Shown piece after piece: positions 42,490 to 51,781 of a stretch of DNA of 64,000 nucleotides. The position numbers and the translations under genes are program-made. Each line of letters begins with the position of its first letter. Position 1 is the first letter of the stretch. The DNA is from DASQPJ01 sp036268355 (lineage in GTDB: Bacteria > Actinomycetota > Actinomycetes > Sporichthyales > Sporichthyaceae): positions 1-64,000 of the forward strand of contig DATAUG010000215.1 in assembly GCA_036268355.1 (NCBI GenBank), in the 5' to 3' direction. The notes below the pieces were generated by a model, which saw only the letters and a program-made list of their open reading frames with translations, did not search any database and had not been told where the DNA came from.

Positions 42490-43227
42490 ATGGACGACGC
42501 CCCCGCCGGCTTCCCGGCCGGCGACCTGGTGCACGACGAAGCCGTGCGCGCCGAACGACTGGTGGCCGCCCAGGGCATGGCCGAGCAGCTGTTCACCGAG
42601 GTGATGGCGCGTCAGATCATCCGGCCCGGGCGGGGTGAGCGGCAGACCAGCGACGCGATCCGCGACCTCGCCGCCGACGAGTTCGGCACGCAACGCTGGT
42701 GGCACAAGCGGATCGTCCGCGCCGGGCCGAACACGTTGACCATCTACCGGGAGAACCCGCCGGATCGGCTGATCGCCGAGGACGACATCGTCTTCCTCGA
42801 CCTCGGCCCGGTGTTCGCCGACTGGGAGGCCGACTTCGGCCGCACCTTCGTGATCGGCGACGACCCGGCCAAGCACGCATTGTGCGCCGCGTTGGACGAG
42901 GTATGGGTGGCCGCCCAACGGCACTTCGCCGAACACGCGGACATCACCGGTTCGCAGCTGTACGACCACACGTGCGCGCTGGCTCGCGACGCGGGCTGGG
43001 AGTTCGGCGGCATCATCGCCGGCCACCTCGTCGGCCAATTTCCCTACGAACGCGCGGGTCTGGAGGACGTCGAGACCCGGATCGCACCCGGCTGCGACCT
43101 GCCGCTGCGCCGCACCGACGCCCGCGGCATCGGTTGCCACTGGATCCTGGAGGTCCATCTGATCGACCGGGCGCGCGGGTTCGGCGGTTTCGTCGAGGAA
43201 CTGCTCGACATCGGCCCGCGCGCCTGA
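42490..43227 (+). CDS. M24-family metallopeptidase-like protein
   Basis: A 245-residue protein with the pita-bread fold of aminopeptidase P and creatinase. Candidate metal ligands are D in FLDLGPVF, D in ADFGRTFVIG, H in IIAGHLVGQFP, E in WILEVHLID and E in GFVEELLDIG. It lacks the N-terminal domain of full-length Xaa-Pro peptidases. It is 30 bp downstream of the OhrR-like gene and could share its transcript. Confidence 0.78.
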   Translation: MDDAPAGFPAGDLVHDEAVRAERLVAAQGMAEQLFTEVMARQIIRPGRGERQTSDAIRDLAADEFGTQRWWHKRIVRAGPNTLTIYRENPPDRLIAEDDIVFLDLGPVFADWEADFGRTFVIGDDPAKHALCAALDEVWVAAQRHFAEHADITGSQLYDHTCALARDAGWEFGGIIAGHLVGQFPYERAGLEDVETRIAPGCDLPLRRTDARGIGCHWILEVHLIDRARGFGGFVEELLDIGPRA

Positions 43228-43239
43228 CCCAGCGAGGGA

Positions 43240-44079
43240 TCAGTCCAGCGTGGCCAGCGCCTTCGCCAACGGCTCGAGCACGGCCGGGGCGTGCGGCGGC
43301 GGCAGGTAGACGATCGCCAACTGCATCCCGACCTCGGCGAGTGCGGCGATGTCGTCGACGACCTTGCCGTACCCGTCCGGCCCCTCCAGGCGGATGTGGC
43401 TGGACAGCAGGATCTCCTTCGGGTCGCGACCGATGTCCGCGCAGTGTGCGTGCAGCACGTCGCGCTTGTGGGTGAACTCCGCCGGCGTCCCGGCGCCGAA
43501 GTTCCAGTGCTGCGCGTAGCGCGCGGTGGTCAGCAGGGTGCGCTTCTCGCCGCTGCCGCCGATGCAGATCGGCGGGTGAGGCCGCTGCGGCCCCTTCGGC
43601 TCGCAGCGCGCATCGCGCAGTTGGTAGTACTTGCCCTCGAACCTGGTGGTCTCCTGGGTGAGCAGGCCGACCAGCACCGCGCAGGCCTCCTCGAAGCGGT
43701 CGCTGCGCTCGCGCGGGCCACCGAGTTCGATGCCGTAGGCGTTCGACTCCTCCTCGTTCCAGCCGGCGCCGATCCCGAGTTCGAGACGCCCACCGGAGAT
43801 GATGTCGATGGTTGCGACCATCTTGGCCAGCACCGCGGGGTGGCGGTACGGGATGCCGGTGACCAGATTGCCCAGCCGCAGCCGTTTGGTCGCCTGGGCG
43901 AGCGCGGTCAACACCGACCAGCCCTCCAGGCACGGCCCGGTCGGGTCGGAGAAGATCGGGTAGAAATGATCGAACACCCAACCGGACTCGAAGATCTCGA
44001 TCTCGTCGGCGGCTTGCCAGACGGCCAGCAGGTCCGGCCACGTGGTGTCCTGGGGCGAGGTCTTGAATGCGAAGCGCAC
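43240..44079 (-). CDS. Luciferase-like F420-dependent oxidoreductase
   Basis: A 279-residue TIM-barrel oxidoreductase of the luciferase-like family. Motifs: SGWVFDHFYPIF, LRLGNLVTGIPYRHPAVLAK, GRLELGIGAGWNEEESNAYG and HPPICIGGSGEKRTL. Such enzymes in actinobacteria usually use coenzyme F420 to reduce or oxidise small molecules. It converges with the M24 gene and lies 48 bp downstream of the SDR gene on the same strand. Confidence 0.88.
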   Translation of the reverse strand: MRFAFKTSPQDTTWPDLLAVWQAADEIEIFESGWVFDHFYPIFSDPTGPCLEGWSVLTALAQATKRLRLGNLVTGIPYRHPAVLAKMVATIDIISGGRLELGIGAGWNEEESNAYGIELGGPRERSDRFEEACAVLVGLLTQETTRFEGKYYQLRDARCEPKGPQRPHPPICIGGSGEKRTLLTTARYAQHWNFGAGTPAEFTHKRDVLHAHCADIGRDPKEILLSSHIRLEGPDGYGKVVDDIAALAEVGMQLAIVYLPPPHAPAVLEPLAKALATLD

Positions 44080-44127
44080 GATGGTTTCCCTTTCGGTAGC
44101 GCAGAATCAAGGGTTTCTGGTGCAGCG

Positions 44128-45060
44128 TCAGAACTGGATCAGTCCTTCGCTTAGCCGCCACAGCCGACCGGCCATCGCCGGGTGCCTGGCGTAGTCCGCG
44201 ACGCCACTGTGGGTGCCCGGAACGTGGGCCGCGGCGATCGCACAGTCCTGGAAGTACTCCCCACCGATCCCCTCCACCAGCGGGGAGGCGGCGAGCAGCA
44301 CCTGGGTGGCGGCGCCCTGCTCGACAGTCTTGAGCTCACTCAGACCAAGGCCCATCGCCGCCCGCATCCGATCCAGCACCGAGTCGTCGACGTGGCGTTG
44401 CAGCGCGGTGCGGATCGAACCCGGGTGCAGGGCATTGACCCGGATGCCCTCGGACGCCCAGCGCCGGTCCGCCTCCACCGCGAACAGGATGTTGGCGGTC
44501 TTGGACTGCCCGTAGGCCGCGAACGGCTCGTAGGGGCGGGAGTGGAAGTGCAGGTCGTCGAAATCGACGGCCGAGCGCAGGTGCCCCAGCGAACTGACCA
44601 CCACCACCCGGGCGTTCCCGGCCGCGGCCAGCGCCGGGTGCAGTCCGGTGGTGAGCGCGAAGTGCCCGACATGGTTGGTGGCGAACTGCAATTCCCAGCC
44701 CTGCGGTGTGCGGGTGAGCGGGCAGGCCATCACGCCGGCGTTGTCCACCAGGATGTGCAACGGGCCCGACCAGTCGGCGACGAACGCGCGCACCGAGTCG
44801 AGGTCGGCGAGGTCGAGCGGCGCGAGCAGCACCTTTTCGCCAGTGCTCTGGGCGATGGCATCGGCGGCGCGCTCCCCCGCGGCGAGGTCCCGCACGGCGA
44901 TGGTGACCTCGGCCCCGGCACCCGCCAGCACGCGCGCGGTCTCCAAGCCGATGCCGGATGCCCCGCCGGTGACCACGGCACGACGCCCCGTCAGATCGAT
45001 GCCGGCGATGACCTCGTCCGTGGTGGTTTCGAAGCCGAAACCGAAGCTGCGCTCGGACAT
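44128..45060 (-). CDS. Short-chain dehydrogenase/reductase
   Basis: A classical/extended SDR of 310 residues. Cofactor motif: VVTGGASGIGLETARVLAG; structural motif: LVDNAGVMACP; catalytic pair: YGQSKTANILF, with Ser in VVVSSLGHL. It resembles the WW-oxidoreductase/retinol-dehydrogenase-like SDRs. A TetR gene is divergent, and two palindromes in the shared promoter suggest direct repression. Confidence 0.9.
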   Translation of the reverse strand: MSERSFGFGFETTTDEVIAGIDLTGRRAVVTGGASGIGLETARVLAGAGAEVTIAVRDLAAGERAADAIAQSTGEKVLLAPLDLADLDSVRAFVADWSGPLHILVDNAGVMACPLTRTPQGWELQFATNHVGHFALTTGLHPALAAAGNARVVVVSSLGHLRSAVDFDDLHFHSRPYEPFAAYGQSKTANILFAVEADRRWASEGIRVNALHPGSIRTALQRHVDDSVLDRMRAAMGLGLSELKTVEQGAATQVLLAASPLVEGIGGEYFQDCAIAAAHVPGTHSGVADYARHPAMAGRLWRLSEGLIQF

Positions 45061-45090
45061 GATGTCCCCCTCCTGCGATACTGTTCAACT

Positions 45091-45138
45091 AACCGGAGGC
45101 TCCTCCGGTTGATCCAACCCTAAGCGGAGGATCCTCCG
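45091..45138. promoter_or_regulatory. Twin TetR-type operators
   Basis: Two palindromes share the half-site CGGAGG: AACCGGAGG-CT-CCTCCGGTT (45091-45110) and CGGAGGATCCTCCG (45125-45138). Both lie between the divergent SDR and TetR genes, with centres about three helical turns apart. Confidence 0.75.
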
Positions 45139-45162
45139 TTTTGCAAGTGCCGGGAGGTGACG

Positions 45163-45795
45163 TTGGACACCGGTCGCCCGTTGCGTGCCGATGCCCAACG
45201 CAACCGCGACGCCTTGCTGGCCGCCGCGGGCCGCGCGTTCGCGGCGGAGGGCCCGGACGTCACGTTGGAAGCAGTGGCCGCGGCGGCCGGCGTCGGGATC
45301 GGCACCCTCTACCGGCACTTCCCCACCCGCGAGGCCTTGGTCGAGGCGGCCTATCGCAACGAATTGGCACGCCTGTGCGACAGCGCCGAGGGACTGCTCG
45401 GGACGTTGCCGCCGGACGCGGCCGTACGCGCCTGGATGGACCAGTTCGTCGACTACGCGGTCACCAAGCGGGGGATGGCCGACACGCTGCGCGCCCTCAC
45501 CGCGGCCGGCCGAAATCCGTTCGCGCAGACCCGGGACCGGTTGCTCGGCGCCCTGGGTTCGCTGCTGGACGCCGCCGTCTGGGCGGGGACGGTGCGCGCC
45601 GACATCTCCCCCGCCGACCTGCTCGCCACCCTCGGCGGGGTGTCGATGGCGGCCGGCGACGCCGCCGGACGTGAACAGGCGAGCCGCGTCCTGGATCTGG
45701 TGATGGACGGATTGCGATACGGCACCGGCACTGGAACCTCAACCGGTGGGCATACCGCGGCACGGGCGTCGGCCAAGCGTCGGCCGAACACCTGA
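45163..45795 (+). CDS. TetR-family regulator
   Basis: A repressor of about 210 residues. The helix-turn-helix is seen in RDALLAAAGRAFAAEG, LEAVAAAAGVGIGTLYRHFP and TREALVEAAYRNEL. TTG 45163 follows GGGAGG by five bases, whereas GTG 45157 overlaps that site, so the TTG is preferred. It is divergent from the SDR gene and probably autoregulated through the twin palindromes. Confidence 0.88.
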   Translation: MDTGRPLRADAQRNRDALLAAAGRAFAAEGPDVTLEAVAAAAGVGIGTLYRHFPTREALVEAAYRNELARLCDSAEGLLGTLPPDAAVRAWMDQFVDYAVTKRGMADTLRALTAAGRNPFAQTRDRLLGALGSLLDAAVWAGTVRADISPADLLATLGGVSMAAGDAAGREQASRVLDLVMDGLRYGTGTGTSTGGHTAARASAKRRPNT

Positions 45796-45851
45796 CGCAG
45801 CCTCATATCGATGACTCGGGGCGACCGCGGCCGAAGAGGGGACGGACCCAG

Positions 45852-47450
45852 GTGAACGCGCCATGGTGGCGGAACGCGGTGGTCTACGAGATCTACGTGC
45901 GCAGTTTCGTCGACTCCGACGGCGACGGCGTGGGCGATCTGCCGGGCATCACGGCGCGGCTGGAGCACCTGGTCGAGCTCGGGGTGGACGCGGTGTGGCT
46001 GACGCCGTTCTACCGCTCACCGATGGCCGACCACGGGTACGACGTCGCCGACCCGCGGGCGGTCGACCCACTGTTCGGCACACTCGCCGACTTCGACGCG
46101 CTGCTGGCCCGCGGGCACGGACTGGGGCTGCGGGTCATCGTGGACGTGGTGCCGAACCACACCTCGGAAGCGCACGCGTGGTTCCGTGCGGCACGCGCTG
46201 CGGCACCGGGCGACCCGGCGCGCGACCGATACATCATCCGCGACGGCCGCGGCCCGGCCGGCGCGTCGCCGCCCAACGACTGGGAGTCGGTCTTCGGCGG
46301 CCCGGCGTGGTCGCGGTTGCCGGACGGAGCGTGGTATTTGCATCTGTTCGCGCCCGAACAGCCCGACCTGAACTGGCAGAACCCGCAGGTGCAGGCCGAG
46401 TACGAGTCGGTGCTGCGGTACTGGCTCGACCGCGGCGTCGACGGCTTCCGCATCGATGTGGCGCACGGGCTGGTCAAGGACCCCCGGTTGCCCGACGCCG
46501 GCCCGGGCCAGCGGATCGAGCGACTGGCCGACCGGCCGGCACTGCCGCAATGGGACGCGGAGGGGGCGCACGAGATCTACCGGAGGTGGCGGCAGATCGC
46601 GGAGGAGTACTCCGGCGACCGCGTTCTGCTCGGGGAGGCCTGGGTGGCGCCGGCCCAGCGGCTGGCTCGGTATGTGCGTCCGGACGAGTTGCACCAGGTG
46701 TTCAACTTCGAGTATCTGCAGACCCCGTGGCCGGCCGGCGCGTTGGGCACGGTCATCACGGACTGCCTGCAGTCGCTGGGCGCCGTGGGGGCGACGCCGA
46801 CGTGGGTGCTGTCCAACCACGACGTGGTCCGGCACCGCACCCGACTGGCTCCCGGCGAGTCGGCGGCGGTGTCGGATCGGCGCGCCCGGGCCGCCCTGTT
46901 GCTGATGCTGGCGCTGCCCGGTTGCGCCTACCTCTACCAGGGCGAGGAACTCGGGCTGCCGCAGGTGGAGCTGCCGGACGAGGCCCTGGTGGATCCGATC
47001 TGGGAGCGGTCCGGCCACACCGAACGCGGCCGGGACGGCGCCCGCGTGCCGATTCCGTGGTCGGGCAGGGCGACCCCGTTCGGCTTCGCACCGGCCGGCA
47101 CCGCACCGTGGCTGCCGATGCCGCCCGAGTGGGCCGACCTCACGGTCGAGGCCCAACACGGCGACTCGGACTCCATGTGGTCGTTCTACCGTTCGGCGCT
47201 GGCCTTCCGACGCGCGCACCCGGCGTTCGGGGGACCGGACCTGGAGTGGCTCGCCGCGCCGGAGGGCGTCCTTGCGTTCCGACGTGGCGGCGCAAGCACC
47301 GGAGCGCTGCACTGCGCGGTCAACGCCGGCGCGACCGAGGTCGAGCTCGGGCTGCTGGGAACACCGCGCGTCACGGCCGGACCGGTGCGCCGGAGAACCC
47401 CCGACACACTGTCGCTCCCGCCCGACAGTGCGGTGTGGTCAATGACCTGA
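45852..47450 (+). CDS. GH13 alpha-glucosidase (oligo-1,6-glucosidase/alpha-glucosidase group)
   Basis: A 532-residue (beta/alpha)8 glycoside hydrolase. Conserved regions: VDVVPNHTS, DGFRIDVAHG (nucleophile Asp), VLLGEAWV (acid Glu) and WVLSNHDVVRH (stabilising Asp). The early QPDLNW and DSDGDGVGDLPGI segments, including the calcium-loop-like DSDGDGVGD, are typical of GH13 alpha-glucosidases. It releases glucose from maltose- or isomaltose-type oligosaccharides; the linkage cannot be fixed by eye. The stop codon lies inside a TGACG-GTA-CGTCA repeat. Confidence 0.92.
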   Translation: MNAPWWRNAVVYEIYVRSFVDSDGDGVGDLPGITARLEHLVELGVDAVWLTPFYRSPMADHGYDVADPRAVDPLFGTLADFDALLARGHGLGLRVIVDVVPNHTSEAHAWFRAARAAAPGDPARDRYIIRDGRGPAGASPPNDWESVFGGPAWSRLPDGAWYLHLFAPEQPDLNWQNPQVQAEYESVLRYWLDRGVDGFRIDVAHGLVKDPRLPDAGPGQRIERLADRPALPQWDAEGAHEIYRRWRQIAEEYSGDRVLLGEAWVAPAQRLARYVRPDELHQVFNFEYLQTPWPAGALGTVITDCLQSLGAVGATPTWVLSNHDVVRHRTRLAPGESAAVSDRRARAALLLMLALPGCAYLYQGEELGLPQVELPDEALVDPIWERSGHTERGRDGARVPIPWSGRATPFGFAPAGTAPWLPMPPEWADLTVEAQHGDSDSMWSFYRSALAFRRAHPAFGGPDLEWLAAPEGVLAFRRGGASTGALHCAVNAGATEVELGLLGTPRVTAGPVRRRTPDTLSLPPDSAVWSMT

Positions 47451-47460
47451 CGGTACGTCA
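47448..47460. repeat. TGACG-GTA-CGTCA repeat carrying the GH13 stop
   Basis: Perfect 5-bp arms; the TGA at 47448-47450 is the GH13 stop. It lies in the 39-bp convergent gap before pyruvate carboxylase. Confidence 0.6.
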
Positions 47461-47489
47461 CCTCGCGACACCCCACCGCGCAAACTGGA

Positions 47490-50400
47490 TCAGGTCGCCT
47501 GCAGCACGAGGATCAGGTCGCCGCCCTCCAGCGGTTGCGGGCCATCGAGCAGCACCCGCTGGACCCGGCCGGCGATCGGGGCGGTGATGGTCGCCTCCAT
47601 CTTCATGGCCTCGATCGTCGCCACGGCCTGACCCATCGTCACTTGCTCCCCGACGGTGACCCCGACGGTGACCGCGCCGCTGTAGGGGGCGGGGACCTCG
47701 CCGGGACGCGCCGGATCGGCTTTCTCGGCGCGAGCCGGGCCGGCGCCCACCGAGCGGTCGAGTACCGGCAGCGGTCGCAGCTGGCCGTTGAGTGTGCACA
47801 TCACGGTGCGGATGCCGCGGGGATCGGGTTCGCCGATGGCCTCGATGGTGGCGATGAGCCGACGACCGGGTTCGGTGTCGATCTGATGCTCCTCGCCCGC
47901 GGTCAGCCCGTAGAGGAATTCCCGGGTCGGCAGCAGCGCCAGGTTGCCGAACCGCTCCCGGGCGGCCAGATACTCGCGGGCCGGCCCGGGGAACAACAAC
48001 CGGTTCAGGGTCGCCCGACGGTCGGTGGCCAGCGCCTCGACGTCGGCCGGCTCGAGCTTCTCCTCCCGCGTGGGCACGGTTCGGCCTTGCAACGCCTTGG
48101 TACGGAACGGTTCGGGCCAGCCGGCGGCCGGCGTGCCCAGATCCCCGGCCAGCAAGGAGATCACCGAGTCGGGGATGTCGAACCGCTGCGGATCGGCCGC
48201 GAACTCCACCGGGTCGGCCCCGATCGCCACCAGGTGCAGCGCGAGGTCGCCGACCACCTTGCTCGACGGGGTGACCTTGACCAGCCGACCGAGCATTCGG
48301 TCGGCGGCCGCGTACATGTCCTCGATCTCCTCGAACCGTTCCCCCAGCCCCAGAGCGATGGCCTGCTGGCGCAGGTTCGACAGTTGTCCGCCCGGGATCT
48401 CATGGGTGTACACGCGCCCGGTCGGGCCGGGCAGGCCCGACTCGAACGGCGCGTACAGCCGCCGCACCGCTTCCCAGTACGGCTCGAGCGCGCACACGTT
48501 CGCCAGGTCCAACCCGGTGGACCGGTCGCCGCCGACGGTGGCAGCAACCAGCGCGGACAACGAGGGCTGACTGGTCGTGCCGGCCATCGCCGCGCAGGCC
48601 GCGTCTACCGCGTCCACCCCGGCGTCGATCGCGGCGATCAGGGTGGCCAGCTGCCCGCCCGCGGTGTCGTGGGTGTGCAGGTGTACCGGCAGGTCGAAGC
48701 GTTGCCGCAGCGCGGCGACCAACCGCGCGGCGGCGCGGGGACGCAGCAGGCCCGCCATGTCCTTGATGGCCAGCACATGCGCCCCGGCCTCGACGACCTG
48801 CTCGGCCAGGCGCAGGTAGTAGTCCAGCGTGTAGATCGTCTCGCCCGGGTCGAGCAGGTCGCCGGTGTAGCACAACGCGACCTCGGCAACCGCGGTCCCG
48901 GTTTCCCGGACGGCGTCGATCGCGGGTCGCATCGGACCGACGTTGTTCAACGCGTCGAAGATGCGGAACACGTCTATCCCGGTGGCCGCGGCCTCGGCGA
49001 CGAAGGCGTCGGTGACCTCGGTCGGGTAGGGCGTGTAGCCGACAGTGTTCGCGCCACGCAACAACATCTGCAGGCACAAGTTCGGCATCGCCTCGCGCAG
49101 CGCGGCCAACCGGGCCCACGGATCCTCGAGCAGGAAACGCAGCGCCACGTCGAACGTGGCCCCGCCCCAGCACTCCACACTCCACAACTGCGGGGTCAGC
49201 GCGGCCACATGCCCGGCGCCGGCCACGAGGTCGCGGGTGCGCACCCGGGTGGCCAACAACGACTGATGGGCGTCTCGCAACGTGGTGTCGGTGACCGCGA
49301 CCTGCTCGGCGGCCCGCAGCCGCCGGGCGAACTCCTCGGGTCCCACGGCCAGCAACAGGTTCCGACTGCCCGGCGGGGGCGGACCCGGCGGCAACGCAGG
49401 CAGCTTGCTGATCGGATCGAGCCGCACCGGTGCCAGGCCGTGCGGTCGGTGCACGGTCACGTCGGCGAGGTAGGTGAGCAACTTGTGGCCCAACGCCGCC
49501 GGTGGCGGAGTCGTCGCCAGGTCCGGTCGGTCGTCGACGAACGACGTGGTCACCCGGCCGGCCTGGAAGTCGGGATCGTCGAGCAGTGCTTGCAGGAAAC
49601 GGATGTTCGTGTTGACGCCGCGGATGCTGAACTCGCGCAGCGCGCGGCGGGCCCGCCGGGCGGCGGTGGCGAAATCCGGCCCGTTGCACGTCAGCTTCGC
49701 CAGCAACGAGTCGAAGTAGGGGCTGACCTCCGCACCGGTGTAGGTCGTCCCGCCGTCGATCCGCACGCCGGGCCCACCGGGCGAGCGGTAGAGCGTGATC
49801 GTGCCGGTGTCCGGGCGGAAGCCGTTGGCCGGGTCCTCGGTGGTGATCCGACACTGCAGGGCGACGCCGCGGACACTGATCCGGTCCTGGCTCAGCCCGA
49901 GATCGGCGAGGGTCGCGCCGGCCGCGATGCGCAGTTGCGATACGACCAGGTCGACGTCGGTCACCTGCTCGGTGACCGTGTGCTCGACCTGGATACGCGG
50001 GTTCATCTCGATGAAGGCGGCTCGACCGGCGCCGTCGACGAGGAACTCCACGGTTCCGGCGTTCACGTACCCGACGGCGCGCGCGAACTCGACCGCGTGC
50101 GCGCACAGTTCCTCGCGCAGTGTCGGGTCGAGCACCGGGGCCGGGGCGATCTCGACGACCTTCTGATGCCTGCGCTGCACCGAGCAGTCCCGCTCGTGGA
50201 GATGGACAACCCCACCGACGGCGTCGGCCAGCACCTGGACCTCGATGTGCCGCGCGTCCAGCATGGCCTGCTCGAGGAAAACCGACGAGTTGCCGAAGGC
50301 CCCCTCCGCCTCCCGCATGGCCGCGGCCAGCGCGGCGGGCAGGCCGTCGGGGTCCTCGACGCGACGCATGCCGCGCCCGCCGCCACCCGCGGCCGCCTTG

Positions 50401-50870
50401 ACGAACAGTGGGAAGCCGATCTGTTCGGCGCAGGCGATCAGCACCTCGGGGTCGGCGTCCGCCGGGGTGCTGCGCAACACCGGCACTCCGGCTCCGCGGG
50501 CAGCGGTGATCGCCCGGGTCTTGTCGCCGGTCAGCGTGAGCACGTCAGCGGGTGGACCGACGAAGGTCAGGCCGGCCGCGACGCACGCCGCGGCCAGGTC
50601 CGGGTTCTCCGACAGGAAGCCGTAACCGGGATAGACGGCCTCCGCCCCGGCGCCCAGCGCGACGGCCACGATGGCGTCGATGTCCAGGTAGCTGCGCACC
50701 GGGTGCCCACGGCCCGGCAATTCGTAGGCCTCGTCGGCCCGCAGTCGGTGTTCGGAGTTGCGATCCTCGTACGGGAACACCGCGACGGTCGCGATCCCGA
50801 GATCATGCGCCGCACGAAAGGCGCGGACGGCTATCTCACCGCGATTGGCGACCAGCAACTTCGCGAACAA
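47490..50870 (-). CDS. pyc: Pyruvate carboxylase
   Basis: Biotin-dependent anaplerotic enzyme making oxaloacetate from pyruvate, 1126 residues as in single-chain family members. The biotin carboxylase domain covers about residues 1-450 (KLLVANRGEIAVRAFRAAHD, AAAGGGGRGMRRV, FIEMNPRIQVEHTVTEQ). The carboxyltransferase domain spans about 520-800 (LRDAHQSLLATRVRT, VECWGGATFDVALRFL, HLHTHDTAGG). The C-terminal biotinyl domain has the acceptor K1090 in EAMKMEAT. TTG 50870 is five bases from a GGAGG site and starts the BC domain directly. Confidence 0.97.
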   Translation of the reverse strand: MFAKLLVANRGEIAVRAFRAAHDLGIATVAVFPYEDRNSEHRLRADEAYELPGRGHPVRSYLDIDAIVAVALGAGAEAVYPGYGFLSENPDLAAACVAAGLTFVGPPADVLTLTGDKTRAITAARGAGVPVLRSTPADADPEVLIACAEQIGFPLFVKAAAGGGGRGMRRVEDPDGLPAALAAAMREAEGAFGNSSVFLEQAMLDARHIEVQVLADAVGGVVHLHERDCSVQRRHQKVVEIAPAPVLDPTLREELCAHAVEFARAVGYVNAGTVEFLVDGAGRAAFIEMNPRIQVEHTVTEQVTDVDLVVSQLRIAAGATLADLGLSQDRISVRGVALQCRITTEDPANGFRPDTGTITLYRSPGGPGVRIDGGTTYTGAEVSPYFDSLLAKLTCNGPDFATAARRARRALREFSIRGVNTNIRFLQALLDDPDFQAGRVTTSFVDDRPDLATTPPPAALGHKLLTYLADVTVHRPHGLAPVRLDPISKLPALPPGPPPPGSRNLLLAVGPEEFARRLRAAEQVAVTDTTLRDAHQSLLATRVRTRDLVAGAGHVAALTPQLWSVECWGGATFDVALRFLLEDPWARLAALREAMPNLCLQMLLRGANTVGYTPYPTEVTDAFVAEAAATGIDVFRIFDALNNVGPMRPAIDAVRETGTAVAEVALCYTGDLLDPGETIYTLDYYLRLAEQVVEAGAHVLAIKDMAGLLRPRAAARLVAALRQRFDLPVHLHTHDTAGGQLATLIAAIDAGVDAVDAACAAMAGTTSQPSLSALVAATVGGDRSTGLDLANVCALEPYWEAVRRLYAPFESGLPGPTGRVYTHEIPGGQLSNLRQQAIALGLGERFEEIEDMYAAADRMLGRLVKVTPSSKVVGDLALHLVAIGADPVEFAADPQRFDIPDSVISLLAGDLGTPAAGWPEPFRTKALQGRTVPTREEKLEPADVEALATDRRATLNRLLFPGPAREYLAARERFGNLALLPTREFLYGLTAGEEHQIDTEPGRRLIATIEAIGEPDPRGIRTVMCTLNGQLRPLPVLDRSVGAGPARAEKADPARPGEVPAPYSGAVTVGVTVGEQVTMGQAVATIEAMKMEATITAPIAGRVQRVLLDGPQPLEGGDLILVLQAT

Positions 50871-50979
50871 TCAATCCTCCGGGCTCGGCTCCGCCAACAG
50901 CCCCACCCTAAGGTGGGGCCGCCGCCGGATCGAACGACCGAACCTGTTGGTCGATCAGCCGTGCCGACTTGGTTCGACG

Positions 50980-51147
50980 ATGCAGTGTCTTGAGGTCGAC
51001 GTCGCCGGCCAAGGACGCAGCCCCGAAGCGGCCCTCGCGAACCTGACGGAGGCCGTGACGCTCAACCTGGCCGAGTTCGACGACCCGGACGCCCAGATCG
51101 CCGCCACGCCCCTGGTGACGTCCCTCGAGGTTTCCGGAGCCGCGTGA
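50980..51147 (+). pseudogene. HicB-like antitoxin fragment
   Basis: A 55-codon frame reading MQCLEVDVAGQGRSPEAALANLTEAVTLNL. It matches the second half of short HicB-type antitoxins (CLEVDV.SQG..PEEALANL.EAV). The first beta strand expected before QCLEVDV is absent, so the gene looks 5'-truncated. Its stop overlaps the next frame as GTGA, the arrangement common for hicBA pairs. Confidence 0.5.
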
Positions 51148-51278
51148 GCCCTGCACTGTCCGACGTTCCGTCGCGGGACGCCGCGCGTGTACTGGAGCCC
51201 GCCGGACCGAACATCGAGCGAGAACTCGTCGCGTTCGCTCAGCCGGCCGGCGGCCAACAGGTTCGACATCCGGTCTGA
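51144..51278 (+). pseudogene. HicA-like toxin fragment
   Basis: A 44-codon frame that begins MSPALSDVPSRDAARVLEPAG, resembling the start of HicA (PALSxVxGREAVRVLERAG). It then leaves the family and ends after 23 more residues, without the catalytic His region GSHxxxR. The second part is repeated, diverged, at 51934-51976. Probably the debris of a toxin-antitoxin module. Confidence 0.4.
51198..51240 (+). repeat. 43-bp repeat, copy 1 of 2
   Basis: Matches 51934-51976 at 38 of 43 positions. In the same frame both encode PAGPNI(E/D)RE(L/I)VA(F/S)A, so most changes are silent or conservative. This suggests descent from one coding sequence. Confidence 0.6.
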
Positions 51279-51290
51279 CCCCCCGTCAGA
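51274..51290. repeat. TCTGAC-N5-GTCAGA palindrome with stop codons on both strands
   Basis: The left arm contains the plus-strand stop of the HicA-like fragment (51276-51278). The right arm contains the minus-strand stop of the glyoxalase gene (51286-51288). Confidence 0.7.
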
Positions 51291-51781
51291 TCGGTGGCCA
51301 GTCGGCGGGCCACCAGTCCCCCTGCGGGTCGGTGGTTTGCCCGACCTCGATGAGGTAACCGTCGGGATCTCGGATGTAGCAACGGATCTCGTACTGGTGC
51401 TGCTTCGGCGGCGTCAGGAACTGCGCGCCCAGGGCGCTCCATTCGGCGTGCACGGCGTGGATGTCCGCGACTAAATTCGGCGTGCACGGCGTGGATGTCC
51501 GCGACCCGGATGTTGAGGAAGCTGCTGACCCGGTCGGGGTCGCTCGGCGTCTGGAGGGTGACGGTGGGCTTGTCGTCGGTGGGGCCTCCGCCGCTGTTGA
51601 TGATGATGAAGTTGTTGGCGAGCGCGACATAGGTCGGCTCCGGGCCGAAGACCACCGTGCCGCCGAGTACCTCGGTATAGAAGCGCCGGGAGCGCTCGAC
51701 ATCATCGGAGACGATGAAGTGGGCCACCACCATTCGTTGTGCGGCCCGCGTGGGTTCGGACACTGGCACCTCCGCTTGCAT
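51286..51781 (-). pseudogene. Glyoxalase/bleomycin-resistance family protein, frameshifted by a 34-bp tandem duplication
   Basis: A VOC-superfamily protein in two frames. The first part (RMVVAHFIVSDDVERSRRFY, VALANNFIIINSGGG, FLNIRVADIHAVHAE) is in the frame starting at 51781. The second (EWSALGAQFLTPPKQ, CYIRDPDGYLIEVGQTTDP) is in the frame ending at 51286. The break falls at a 31-bp sequence present twice, 34 bp apart. Removing 34 bp from the 496-bp interval leaves 462 bp, exactly 154 codons, and restores one frame. The read-through product in the first frame has an unrelated tail of about 70 residues. Confidence 0.85.
51441..51505. repeat. Tandem duplication (period 34 bp) in the glyoxalase gene
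   Basis: An identical 31-bp segment at 51441-51471 and 51475-51505, separated by TAA. The period of 34 is not a multiple of three. The absence of differences between copies indicates a recent event or an assembly error. Confidence 0.9.

Noticed and set aside
47535..50993. A 1152-codon plus-strand open frame opposite pyruvate carboxylase
   Set aside because: Its composition is that of an antisense shadow and it has no recognisable domain, while the minus strand encodes a complete carboxylase.
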